A stretch of 64,000 nucleotides of DNA. It comes from Cyanobacterium aponinum PCC 10605. Lineage in GTDB: Bacteria > Cyanobacteriota > Cyanobacteriia > Cyanobacteriales > Cyanobacteriaceae. This document shows positions 1 through 7,852 of this stretch, in pieces (position 1 is the stretch's first letter; the number at the start of each line of letters is the position of its first letter). The DNA lies in NCBI RefSeq assembly GCF_000317675.1, contig NC_019776.1, positions 1,302,001-1,366,000 on the forward strand, given 5' to 3'. The translations under genes were made by a program, and so were the position numbers. The notes under the pieces are model-generated. The model made no database searches. It was given only the letters and a program-made list of their open reading frames with translations, and was not told the DNA's origin.

Positions 1-2
1 CC

Positions 3-365
3 GAAATAGGGGAGTTTCTGGAAACATCTTTGACTCAAGTGCGTTCTGTACCAGTAAAAACTGGTAAGATAGATTTATCAGATTTAAAAATTCGCCCTCC
101 GAAAAAGAAAGAAATGACTACGGTAGAGGCTTCTTTAAGGTTGGATGCGATCGCATCTTTTGGTTTTGGCATTTCCCGCAGTAAAATGGCCGATGCGATT
201 AATAATGGAGATGTAAGGGTTAATTGGAAAGAAATTACACAACCCAGTTATAATGTCAAAGATGGCGATTTAGTCTCTTTTCGTGGTAAGGGTAGATTAG
301 AAATAGGTGCGATCGCACTTACTAAGAAAGAACGTTATCGCATTAATTTAACAAGGTTTGTATAG
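3..365 (+). CDS. S4-domain RNA-binding protein (YlmH / photosystem II S4 family), 3' part
   Basis: The reading frame is open from the window edge, so the gene starts upstream and only about 120 C-terminal residues are present. The last 70 residues form an S4 RNA-binding domain, with the core GFGISRSKMADAINNGDVRV followed by a GDLVSFRGKGR strand. This arrangement, with the S4 domain at the C-terminus, fits the YlmH-like proteins annotated in cyanobacteria as photosystem II S4 domain protein. A TTG at 30 could be taken as a start, but the upstream in-frame codons look coding. mntP follows after 20 bp on the same strand, suggesting co-transcription. Function in cyanobacteria is poorly defined; RNA or ribosome binding is inferred from the domain. 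Confidence 0.8.
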   Translation, partial: EIGEFLETSLTQVRSVPVKTGKIDLSDLKIRPPKKKEMTTVEASLRLDAIASFGFGISRSKMADAINNGDVRVNWKEITQPSYNVKDGDLVSFRGKGRLEIGAIALTKKERYRINLTRFV

Positions 366-385
366 GATTTATTTAGAGATATTTA

Positions 386-943
386 ATGAGTTTAATTACT
401 ATTTTTTTGACTTCTTTTGGACTGGCAATGGATGCTTTTGCTGTTTCTGTGGGTAGCGGGATTAGCCTCAAAAAAGTAACTCTGAAAGATGCTATCATTA
501 TCGGTACGTTTTTTGGCGGATTTCAGTTTTTTATGCCCTTAGTTGGCTGGTTTGCAGGGTTAAGTTTTCGGGAATTTATTGTTAGTTTTGATCATTGGAT
601 TGCCTTTGGTTTATTAAGCATCATTGGTGGTAAAATGCTTTATGAGGCTTGGCAAGAAGAAGATGAAGAAGAAGTAGGTACAGACTTCCGCAACTTATAT
701 GTTTTGTTAACCTTGGCCATTGCTACCAGCATAGATGCTTTAGCTATAGGTTTGGGTTTTTCTGTGATTAAAACTCCCATTATTACTGCCGCCGTCATTA
801 TTGGTATTATCACCTTTTTGCTTTCTTTTTCAGGTGTATTTTTAGGAAGTAAATTCGGTCATTTATTTGAGAAACAAGCGGAAATAATTGGTGGTTTTGT
901 ACTGATAGGCATTGGTTTTAAAATTTTATTAGAACATCTTTAG
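386..943 (+). CDS. mntP: Manganese efflux pump MntP
   Basis: A 185-residue integral membrane protein of the MntP (DUF204/YebN) family, which exports Mn2+ across the plasma membrane. It has the usual length and six hydrophobic segments. The family's internal repeat is visible as two membrane motifs with conserved aspartates, AMDAFAVS near residue 15 and SIDALAIG near residue 115. An acidic stretch (EEDEEE) lies in the central loop. It follows the S4 gene after 20 bp, so no riboswitch or promoter fits directly upstream. Family assignment is confident; substrate is by homology. Confidence 0.9.
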   Translation: MSLITIFLTSFGLAMDAFAVSVGSGISLKKVTLKDAIIIGTFFGGFQFFMPLVGWFAGLSFREFIVSFDHWIAFGLLSIIGGKMLYEAWQEEDEEEVGTDFRNLYVLLTLAIATSIDALAIGLGFSVIKTPIITAAVIIGIITFLLSFSGVFLGSKFGHLFEKQAEIIGGFVLIGIGFKILLEHL

Positions 944-996
944 AAATTTATATTCATTTCAACATTTTTTGTTTTTTAAACAGACTAAAAATATAG

Positions 997-1887
997 TTAG
1001 CTCACTTTTTCTAACCATTTTTCAAAATCAGATATATTTTCAAAATCGAATAAATCTTCTGCTAAAGATTCTAATTGAGGAATAGAGAGCGATCGCACTT
1101 TCTGTTTTTGATTTTCAGTTAAACTACCGAAACGGCGATTTAATTGACGAATCAGCAAATTGGCTTCTCCTTCTTCTAAACCTTTTTGTATGCCCTCTTC
1201 TAAACCTTTTTGTATCCCTTCTTCTTTAGCCTTATCTTGCCAGTATTTGACTAAGGTTTCGTAGGCATCTAATTTGGGCATAGTGGCAGTTTTTAAATCA
1301 AACATAGTCAATATATCCTCTGTTTTTAATTGCGGTAATTTACTTTTTAGTATAGCTTCGATTAAGGTGAATTGTCTCTGGAAGTCTTCTTCTGTTTTAG
1401 CACTACTTAACACAAGATTTCCTAAATGTTTTATCTCAGAATTTGGACTAACAATTAATCTGAGTAAAGCTAAATTAGGGCTTAATTTTTCTATATTTGA
1501 TAATTCTTCTAAGTATAATCTAGTAATATTATTATTCAATAATATTTGATAAGGAACTTCTGAACCTAAATCATTATTTTTGTTTTTTAGTATTAATAAA
1601 CCTTTCCATGGTCTCTTGATTTCATATTGACTTAAATAGAGAAATATTTCTGCGAAATATCGATGATAGAATTTTATATCTTTTTGCATTTGTGCTTCTA
1701 AAAAGACTAATGGAATATTTTTATCATCAGATAAAGGAGTTAAGAGTCCGTCTAAACGAAATTCTGTATCTTTAACGACTGGTGCTGTATATTCAAATTG
1801 ACAGTTACTGGGAATTTCAGGTAATAATTCGTTAATTAAACTAGGTTGATTAATAAATATTTGGTAAAAAAGTTTATCAGTTTTCAT
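997..1887 (-). CDS. Rpn-family putative nuclease (DUF2887 plus DUF4351)
   Basis: A 296-residue protein with the N-terminal PD-(D/E)XK-like fold of the Rpn recombination-promoting nuclease/putative transposase family: D46 in FRLDGLL and E64-x-Q66 in VFLEAQMQKD, followed by FYHRYFAEIF. Residues about 220-241 contain two tandem GIQKGLEE units, and the C-terminus (RQLNRRFGSL onward) matches DUF4351. The start codon overlaps the 3' end of the upstream epimerase gene by 11 bp, implying translational coupling or a later insertion behind it. Members are abundant in cyanobacteria and often decay; a broken relative lies at about 5.3 kb. Endonuclease activity is inferred from family knowledge. Confidence 0.85.
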   Translation of the reverse strand: MKTDKLFYQIFINQPSLINELLPEIPSNCQFEYTAPVVKDTEFRLDGLLTPLSDDKNIPLVFLEAQMQKDIKFYHRYFAEIFLYLSQYEIKRPWKGLLILKNKNNDLGSEVPYQILLNNNITRLYLEELSNIEKLSPNLALLRLIVSPNSEIKHLGNLVLSSAKTEEDFQRQFTLIEAILKSKLPQLKTEDILTMFDLKTATMPKLDAYETLVKYWQDKAKEEGIQKGLEEGIQKGLEEGEANLLIRQLNRRFGSLTENQKQKVRSLSIPQLESLAEDLFDFENISDFEKWLEKVS

Positions 1888-2848
1888 TTTTTATCATTTC
1901 ATTAAACCAATCCGCTGTCATTTTTATCCCTTCATCTACGGTATAAGGAGGTTGCCAATTAAGGATTTTTCTAATCTTACCACTATCCACCTGCAATGAT
2001 CCTAAGAGGCGATCGCCCGCTTCTCCTTTTCCTAGTAATTTTGTTCCTATTTTTATCAAACTAGAAGGTATAGGTAATAATAAGGGAGTTTTATTCATGG
2101 CTTTCCCAATGCATCTTATTAACTCAGGGGTTGACAAATCTTCTCCGTCACTGACGATAAAAGTCTGATTTTGAGCTTGAGGGGAGTCAATGCAAGTGAT
2201 AATAGCATCAACTAAATTGCCCACGTAAACAAGACTACGAGAGTTATTTATGCCTCCTAACGGAAGGGGTAAACCTTTACTAATAATTTTCATTAGTTGG
2301 AGAAAATTGGCTTTAACTCCTGCACCATAAACCAGAGGAGGGCGAATAATTACTACTTCTAAGCTTGTTTTCTCTGCTAATTTGAGTAACTCCTGTTCCG
2401 CTTCCCATTTACTTTGCCCATAAGGATCAACTGGATTTGGTTTATCATCTTCTCTATAGGGTGTCTTGAAAGTACCTTCGCCATTAACTTTAATGGAACT
2501 AAGATAAATAAAGCGTTTAACTCCATTTTTAACCCCTTGTTTTGCCAAAGAAATTGGAGCGTAAGTATTAATTTCTCTATATGCTTCAAGAGATGAGAAG
2601 GTGCGATCGTTCATTTGATGCACTCTAGCTGCTAAATAAATAATAACCTCTTGATTTTGTAAAAAGTCTGAAGGTAAGGTATCATTCAAAGAATTAACAA
2701 TAAAAGAGTTAACATTTTCAGGTAACTTATTTTTATCCTCTGCTTTGCGAATTATTGCTGACATGCTACAATTATCTTTCACTAATTCCTTAACGAGATA
2801 TTGTCCGACAAATCCAGTCGCACCAGTAATAAGTATAGATTGTGACAT
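1877..2848 (-). CDS. NAD-dependent sugar epimerase/dehydratase (extended SDR)
   Basis: A 323-residue extended short-chain dehydrogenase. The NAD(P)-binding GxxGxxG is at residues 9-15 (GATGFVG) and the catalytic Tyr-Lys pair at Y143 and K147 (DPYGQSKWEAE), with S117/S118 upstream. The SSIKVNGE segment and overall length resemble WbpV/WreQ-type 4-reductases or UDP-sugar 4-epimerases of surface polysaccharide pathways. It probably modifies a nucleotide sugar for the polysaccharide locus beginning 4 kb away, from which it is separated by transposon debris. The Rpn gene overlaps its 3' end. The exact substrate cannot be read from the sequence. Confidence 0.8.
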   Translation of the reverse strand: MSQSILITGATGFVGQYLVKELVKDNCSMSAIIRKAEDKNKLPENVNSFIVNSLNDTLPSDFLQNQEVIIYLAARVHQMNDRTFSSLEAYREINTYAPISLAKQGVKNGVKRFIYLSSIKVNGEGTFKTPYREDDKPNPVDPYGQSKWEAEQELLKLAEKTSLEVVIIRPPLVYGAGVKANFLQLMKIISKGLPLPLGGINNSRSLVYVGNLVDAIITCIDSPQAQNQTFIVSDGEDLSTPELIRCIGKAMNKTPLLLPIPSSLIKIGTKLLGKGEAGDRLLGSLQVDSGKIRKILNWQPPYTVDEGIKMTADWFNEMIKNEN

Positions 2849-3042
2849 ATTTCTTTTTTGTTATATGAGATAAGAAAATATTAACTTAAATCAAGGAAAA
2901 AATAATTACTCACCATCAATTAATTTCATTAAAAAATTAATGTAGGATTCCAATTCTAAACAAATTAAAGGCACTAATTTCTCATAAACTTTTTTAAGAT
3001 AATCCAGTTTTAGCTAATCATAATCATTAATCAAAATAGTAT
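2849..3042. other. Non-coding gap with a minus-strand coding relic
   Basis: No intact gene. On the minus strand a short open stretch (2906 to about 3016) reads LDYLKKVYEKLVPLICLELE and onward to a stop, with no start codon and a stop just upstream. It looks like the C-terminal tail of a lost gene of unknown identity. The segment ends where the IS-like repeat at 3043 begins. Confidence 0.3.
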
Positions 3043-3140
3043 AGTAATTTCAAATAAGAAAGTTACATTTAATTTGTGCAATAATCACGAATAATTTCAT
3101 CTAAAGATGTTCCTGAAGGAACATATACTTACAATTCTGA
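3043..3140 (+). repeat. IS-end-like repeat, copy 1
   Basis: About 80-95 bp starting ATAGTAATTTCAAATAAGAA recur in inverted orientation at about 6450-6545. Roughly 95 percent of the aligned core matches by eye. Copy 1 lies just upstream of a transposase reading frame, so the repeat is most simply the left end of that insertion sequence. The right end of the element was not recognised. Confidence 0.6.
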
Positions 3141-3218
3141 AAATGGCTGAAAAGCTGAAAGTGTTAAGAATCAAACCGTATGCTTAAATGAAAATGCCCA
3201 AAATATTTTTCCTAAATC

Positions 3219-3893
3219 ATGAAATTTCATCTATCTAGCATAATTCAGATTTTCTTTGTCAGATTTAATAGATTATTTCGCTCTCATAAAATTGAAGCAT
3301 TTGAAGCTATTATGATTTTAGCAATCAGTCATGCTTATGGCTATTTTAATCCTAAACAATTGGCAGATTTCTTAGGAGTTAATCATCAAAAAATATATGC
3401 AGAAATTTCTTCATGGACATTATACAAGCTCCAAAAAGTTTTAAAATTATTGATGGTCAATGTGGCAGTAGAACAGTTACAAATTATTGAAAAAAAGAGT
3501 AATTCTACACAGTCAAGGGTAAAGATAACACTTGCTGTAGATGATAGTGTTATTGACAGAGTAGGAAAGAGGTTACGCTGTACATTTACTTGGTATAGTG
3601 GACGTTGGAAAAAAGTGGTAAATGGACAAAATATATTAGGAATCATATTAACAATCAATGGAAAAGCAATACCCATTGGATTAAAATATTGCTCCAAACA
3701 GGGAAGAAAAAATACGCATAAACCAAGTATTTTAATTGCGATGTTAAAGGAAATTAAAGAAGAATGTCTCAAAGAAAATATCAATATTAGTAAATATCCT
3801 ATTACTCTCGATTCTTGGGATGTATCAAAACAATTAAAAGAACAATTAGATGAACTAGGATTCACCAAAATTATTTTAATTTTCAATTATTAG
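3219..3893 (+). pseudogene. Transposase fragment (N-terminal part, DDE type)
   Basis: A 224-codon frame coding for the N-terminal part of a DDE transposase. A helix-turn-helix-like region (residues about 40-60) is followed by a candidate first catalytic Asp in TLAVDDSVIDR (D108/D109) and a second Asp in TLDSWDVSK near 198. The protein stops shortly after ELGFTKII where a different, IS5-like transposase fragment begins, so the C-terminal catalytic part is missing here. A possible continuation lies at about 4623-4940. The IS family is not certain; IS4/IS701-like is a guess. It is probably inactive. Confidence 0.6.
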
Positions 3894-4591
3894 CACTAAT
3901 GTTTAAAATTAGTGAAAGTACCGCTCATAATATTTTTCATAAATGGCAAAAATGTATGGAATCTGCACTGCCATGTTCTCTGTTAGAACAGGTAAAAAAG
4001 TCCGAAGAAAATCTGGAAGAAATGGAGCAAATATTGACTCATTATGAATTAATTGTAGATAGCGAAGAACAAGAAATAGAAAGAAGTTTAGACTATGAAC
4101 AGCAAAAAAAGCATACTTTTAAAAACCAGATAATTTGTTTACCAAGAGGAGAAGATATTGTGGATGTAGTAGCAGGAGAGCAAGGTCGGAAAGCTGACAT
4201 AACTATTTGGCGAGAAAATGCGAATAAATTTGATGAAAAACAAAAATTTAGTGGGGATAAAGCTTATGTAGGTGAACCGCAAATAAGAACTCCTAAAAAG
4301 AAACCTAAAAATGGGGAATTAACTCAGGAAGAAAAAGAGCAAAACAAAGAAATATCTTCAGAAAGAATATTTGTAGAACATTTAATTAGAATAATAAAAG
4401 TATTTAAGGTTATGGGAGAAAGATTTAGATTAAAAAAAGAAGAATATGAATCAGTTTTTTTAAGCGTATGTGGACTGGTAAGATTAAGAATGAAAACTTT
4501 AATAATTAAATATCAGAAAAAAAAAGAAATAGGAGAAGTAATAGATGTTTTATTAACCCATATTTTTTCGTCTAAATTGAGTTTTTCTTAA
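3872..4591 (+). pseudogene. IS5-family-like transposase fragment, N-terminally truncated
   Basis: The reading frame is open from about 3872, where it encodes FQLLALMFKISESTAHNIFH, an internal start relative to intact relatives; the ATG at 3899 is not the natural N-terminus. Counting from that ATG, the DDE triad is plausible: D54 (IVDSEEQ), D100 (GRKADI) and E160 (IFVEH). Compared with the family as I remember it, a few residues are missing between EQQKK and HTFKNQ, a further in-frame deletion. The fragment begins exactly where the preceding transposase frame ends, pointing to insertion of one element into another. No terminal repeats were recognised. Confidence 0.6.
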
Positions 4592-4622
4592 TTTTTGACG
4601 AAGTAATAGGATTTTAAAGAAA

Positions 4623-4940
4623 CGATCGCCCTATCAAAAAAAACCTCTAAACATTTATGGTAAAACGTTTATAAATTTTTGGAGATGTCTATTAGTATAT
4701 AGTTGGTCAACATTTAGCGGTGAGGAAATAAAAAGAAAAGGAATAAGTGAATACTTAGTTGGACTGAAGGAAAAAGGAAGAAGTTATAAAAGATATAGTG
4801 ATTTCTTCATTGGTTTTAATGGGCTAAATTTTCTTCAGGGAGTCTCAGTTTTTGAGGAACAATGGCAAGAATTGACCTCTTTATTTCCTCAGAAAAGCCG
4901 GTATTATCATCAAGGGATGAGAGCTATAAGGCTTATATAA
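4623..4940 (+). pseudogene. Possible C-terminal remnant of the outer transposase
   Basis: One frame stays open across this stretch and encodes YSWSTFSGEEIKRKGISEYL and then a Gly/Phe-rich segment ending MRAIRLI-stop. It has no start codon of its own. Its position directly after the IS5-like fragment suggests it is the 3' remainder of the element whose 5' part is at 3219-3893. The family match is not certain. Shorter overlapping frames here look spurious. Confidence 0.3.
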
Positions 4941-5244
4941 TAAGCTTTTTGAGTTCTTTGTCGCCTCGACAGGATAATTTTTTGAAACGAATTAAATCAA
5001 GAAAAAAATCTGTTAAATCTTCCAAATCTCCTAACATTTGTAAACATTTAATGGATTCAATTTCCTCCACGGCTAAATCAATATCAAAGGCTTTGAAAAA
5101 GTATTTTGACTCCAAAAATGAACCCCATTGAATAATTTTTTTTGGTTGATATTTTTTAATAATTATGTTAGTAATTTTTCATAATCCTGTTTAATTTGTT
5201 GCTACAAATTAAACCTTTTTGCTTTTTGTCGTTGATAATTTCTA
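4941..5244. other. Gap without recognisable gene
   Basis: AT-rich DNA between the transposase debris and the Rpn relic. Small frames on both strands (about 60-90 codons) overlap here but none resembles a known family. I see no hairpin or repeat of note. Confidence 0.4.
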
Positions 5245-5399
5245 GCGGCGCTATAATAAAAGACCAAGGTAAATTATCGTTGGAAATCTTCTTTTGTTTT
5301 TGCACTATTCAAAACCGATTATTCTAAGTTTTTTACCTCTAAATTTTTAGCTGCAATCGACTTTAGCAAAACTAAATAAGGACTAAGATTTTTATCTTT
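5245..5399 (-). pseudogene. Rpn-family (DUF2887) relic
   Basis: Read on the minus strand, this short stretch gives LSPYLVLLKSIAA, then NLE-stop-SVLNSAKTKEDFQR-stop-FTLV. That aligns with LSPNLALLRLIVS and LVLSSAKTEEDFQRQFTLI in the intact Rpn protein at 997-1887. There are two in-frame stops and no start, so only a central fragment survives. It adjoins the 3' end of the GT2 gene. It shows that a second Rpn-type gene once sat here. Confidence 0.7.
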
Positions 5400-6141
5400 T
5401 AATTAATTGAAAAACTTTGGTAAAGTATTTAAGAAAAACCTTATATATATTGGTTTTTATTCCATTTTCTCGACAAGCTTTAACAATTTCTTGGTTTAGA
5501 ATTAAATTACTTTTTAAATTAGCAGTACTCTTTCCTCCTGTTCTCATTTTTACAAAAACTTCAGGAATATAAGCATAACGAATATTATATTTAGCAATAA
5601 ACCTAGTTAAGATTTCGTAATCAGCAGCAATTTGATAGTCTGTTTTAAAATAACCATATTTTTCATATATATTTCTTTTGAGAAAACAGCTAGGATGAGC
5701 TGGCATCCAACCCCAAGCAAATTTTTTAGGGGTAAAGTTTGCAGAACTATAATATCTTGTGATTTTGTCCAAATTTTGAGAGTTAACATAAACAATATCA
5801 CCAAAAACTAAATCTACTCTAGTCTTTTCAAAGTAGGAAACTATCCTAGAAATAATAGAATTATTGACATAGAAATCATCTGAGTTAAGAATACCAACGA
5901 TGTCACCCGTTGCTAATTTCAGTCCTTTATTCATTGCATCATAAATTCCTTTATCAGGTTCTGAAATAAAATGATCAATACGATCTTGATAAGGTTTTAT
6001 TTTTTCAATAGTACCATCTGTTGATTGCCCGTCTATGATAATATATTCTACTTTGGGATAGTTTTGAGATAAAACCGAGTTTATGGCACATTCAATTGTT
6101 GATTTATTGTTATAAACAACCGTGATAATAGAAACTTTCAT
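5392..6141 (-). CDS. Glycosyltransferase family 2
   Basis: A 249-residue GT-A fold transferase, a usual length for the single-domain family. The N-terminal SIITVVYNN strand, the nucleotide-binding DGQSTDGT (37-44), the EPDKGIYDAMNKG segment (61-73) and the metal-binding NSDD (86-89) are all present. These features match the WcaA-like group that adds a sugar to a lipid-linked polysaccharide repeat unit on the cytoplasmic face of the membrane. It lies downstream of a glycosyltransferase pseudogene and in the same direction as the polysaccharide operon, so it probably belonged to that locus. It appears intact although surrounded by relics. Donor and acceptor are unknown. Confidence 0.85.
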   Translation of the reverse strand: MKVSIITVVYNNKSTIECAINSVLSQNYPKVEYIIIDGQSTDGTIEKIKPYQDRIDHFISEPDKGIYDAMNKGLKLATGDIVGILNSDDFYVNNSIISRIVSYFEKTRVDLVFGDIVYVNSQNLDKITRYYSSANFTPKKFAWGWMPAHPSCFLKRNIYEKYGYFKTDYQIAADYEILTRFIAKYNIRYAYIPEVFVKMRTGGKSTANLKSNLILNQEIVKACRENGIKTNIYKVFLKYFTKVFQLIKR

Positions 6142-6159
6142 TATGAATATCTTTTTTAT

Positions 6160-6631
6160 TTAATACTTTAGTTTTTCAGCAATGGTTTCAAAATAGTGAA
6201 AACGACCAATATTTCCTGAGTGAAATACCATAAATTTTTTATCTAAACCATATGTGATAGCAAACTCATATTTTTTTCATTTGAATAATTCAATAGGTGC
6301 GATTGAACAATTCTCAATGAGGGGTTTTGATTTTTCAGAATTAGAAGGAGTACCCGTATAAACCTTAGTTTCTAAATCTTTAGTAAATATAGTAGTTTTA
6401 ATTAAGATTGTAACAATAATATAATTAAATAAATATTGATTTCTCTCACAACGTTAAACTATATGCCCCTTCAGGAACATCTTTAGATAAAATATCCGTG
6501 ATTATTGCACAAATTAAATGTAACTTTCTTATTTGAAATTACTATAAGTTTTCCACTAAGTCAGTTAATAACTGAGAATTAGAGACTTCACTAGGATAAA
6601 AATATTGACTAATAATGATAAGAGAGGGCAT
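6160..6631 (-). pseudogene. Glycosyltransferase (GT4/WcaI-like) pseudogene
   Basis: On the minus strand an ATG at 6631 starts MPSLIIISQYFYPSEVSNSQ, a typical N-terminus of a WcaI-like GT4 enzyme, which ends at TDLVENL-stop. After about 130 bp containing the IS-end-like repeat, the coding sense resumes with TKDLETKVYTGTPSNSE, a stop after PIELFK, then KKFMVFHSGNIGRFHYFETI before a final stop at 6160. The inserted repeat, the extra stop and the loss of the C-terminal half make it non-functional. Confidence 0.75.
6450..6545 (-). repeat. IS-end-like repeat, copy 2, inside the glycosyltransferase pseudogene
   Basis: This is the inverted counterpart of the repeat at 3043-3140. The two copies share a long, nearly identical core (including TTATTTGAAATTACTAT and the TTCAGGAACATCTTTAGAT block) and differ by a 1-bp indel. 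It splits the N-terminal coding part of the pseudogene. No transposase lies next to it, so it is a solo end or internally deleted derivative. Confidence 0.65.
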
Positions 6632-6660
6632 AAATTCGATGAATCAATATAAACAAAACC

Positions 6661-7824
6661 TTATATTTTAATATTATCATCTTCGCAAATTAAAGATATT
6701 AAGCGTTTTAAATGAACTTCTCTAGTAAAGTGATCTTGAAAGTGTTTAATAGCATTTTTACTGAGTGTACTGTAATTATCTGGTGATTTAATTCCCTTTA
6801 AAATAGCGTCAATAATTTCCTGAGGATCATTAGTTTTTATTAAATAACCATTATACTCATCCTTCACCTGTTCAGGAATTCCTTTGTGATAAGTACTAAT
6901 AATAGGCGTTCCAAAAGCAAGGGCTTCAATTATACTTAAGGGTTGTCCTTCCCACGAATAAAATGTTGGCAAAACAAAAAAGTTAGCTTCTCTTAACATT
7001 TTCTCTTTTTTTTCCCCTGATACCCTGCCATGGTAGATAATATAATCTTCTAAACCAGCTTGTTTTATTTTGAAAAAAAAGTCTTCTTTTTGTTTTTTTA
7101 CATCCAAAGATTTATCGTCAACGACTGTTAAAGAAAAGTCTCCGCAAAAATCACAGATTAGTCTAATACCATGATTTTTAATTAATTTGATACAAGCATC
7201 AAGCAAAATAAGATAGCCTTTAGAAGGAATTAAATTGGATAAATATAGTAATCGAAGACATTGATCCGTCGATGGCAAGGATTTCACCTTTGCTAAATTA
7301 GTATTTAAGTTTGTTGTTAAACCGTTGGGTATAAATTTTATTTTTCCGTCAATATCTGGAACGAAATAAAATTGGTCTCGTAATAACTCTCCTAAAACAA
7401 CGATATGAGTACTTTTCGCCAAAGTAGAACGAATTAATTTTTGAAATAAAGATGATTGACCAAGATAAAAATCCTTGTAACCTCCACCGTGAAGATGTAG
7501 AATAACTCGCTTTTTAAAAAACCAAGCAAACCAAATAATCATCATGTCTCGAATAAAACCCAATTTCGATGAGGAAATTGTCATATAAATAACTTCTTGA
7601 TTGGGAATTTTTTGCAACGCCTCAAAAATAGCTTTTAGGGAGTCTTTGACACGAGTGAGAGAAAAACTACCGTATGTAGCAGATTTCCGAGAATCAACGA
7701 TATATATGACTTCAGGTTGATAATCTATTAGCTTAAACCCATCAATAAGAGAATCAAAACTTAAAGACACACCTGAAGCCATATTTTGAGAAGAATAACC
7801 AATTAACAATATATTTTCATTCAT
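6661..7824 (-). CDS. Glycosyltransferase family 4 (GT-B)
   Basis: A GT-B enzyme of about 387 residues with the C-terminal nucleotide-sugar site EGQPLSIIEALAFGTPII carrying the E-x7-E pair, and an N-terminal acceptor domain with a basic amphipathic patch (FKKRVILHLHGGGY) for membrane contact. The frame can start at 7866, overlapping wzy by 14 bp, but homologous sequence begins at MNENILLIGY, so I prefer ATG 7824. It is the last gene of the minus-strand polysaccharide operon before the relic zone. The role is adding one sugar to the repeat unit; the sugar is unknown. Confidence 0.85.
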   Translation of the reverse strand: MNENILLIGYSSQNMASGVSLSFDSLIDGFKLIDYQPEVIYIVDSRKSATYGSFSLTRVKDSLKAIFEALQKIPNQEVIYMTISSSKLGFIRDMMIIWFAWFFKKRVILHLHGGGYKDFYLGQSSLFQKLIRSTLAKSTHIVVLGELLRDQFYFVPDIDGKIKFIPNGLTTNLNTNLAKVKSLPSTDQCLRLLYLSNLIPSKGYLILLDACIKLIKNHGIRLICDFCGDFSLTVVDDKSLDVKKQKEDFFFKIKQAGLEDYIIYHGRVSGEKKEKMLREANFFVLPTFYSWEGQPLSIIEALAFGTPIISTYHKGIPEQVKDEYNGYLIKTNDPQEIIDAILKGIKSPDNYSTLSKNAIKHFQDHFTREVHLKRLISLICEDDNIKI

Positions 7825-7852
7825 AATATTCAAAGACAAAGATAAAAAAAAA

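Noticed and set aside
1-30. Start of the S4 gene at TTG 30
   Set aside because: The frame is open to the window edge with coding-like residues, so the true start is upstream.
366-386. Manganese riboswitch (yybP-ykoY) before mntP
   Set aside because: Only 20 bp separate the two genes, so no such element can fit there.
4862-5131. 89-codon plus-strand frame and a 60-codon minus-strand frame as genes
   Set aside because: No family resemblance, low-complexity Ser/Lys composition, and overlap with transposase debris.
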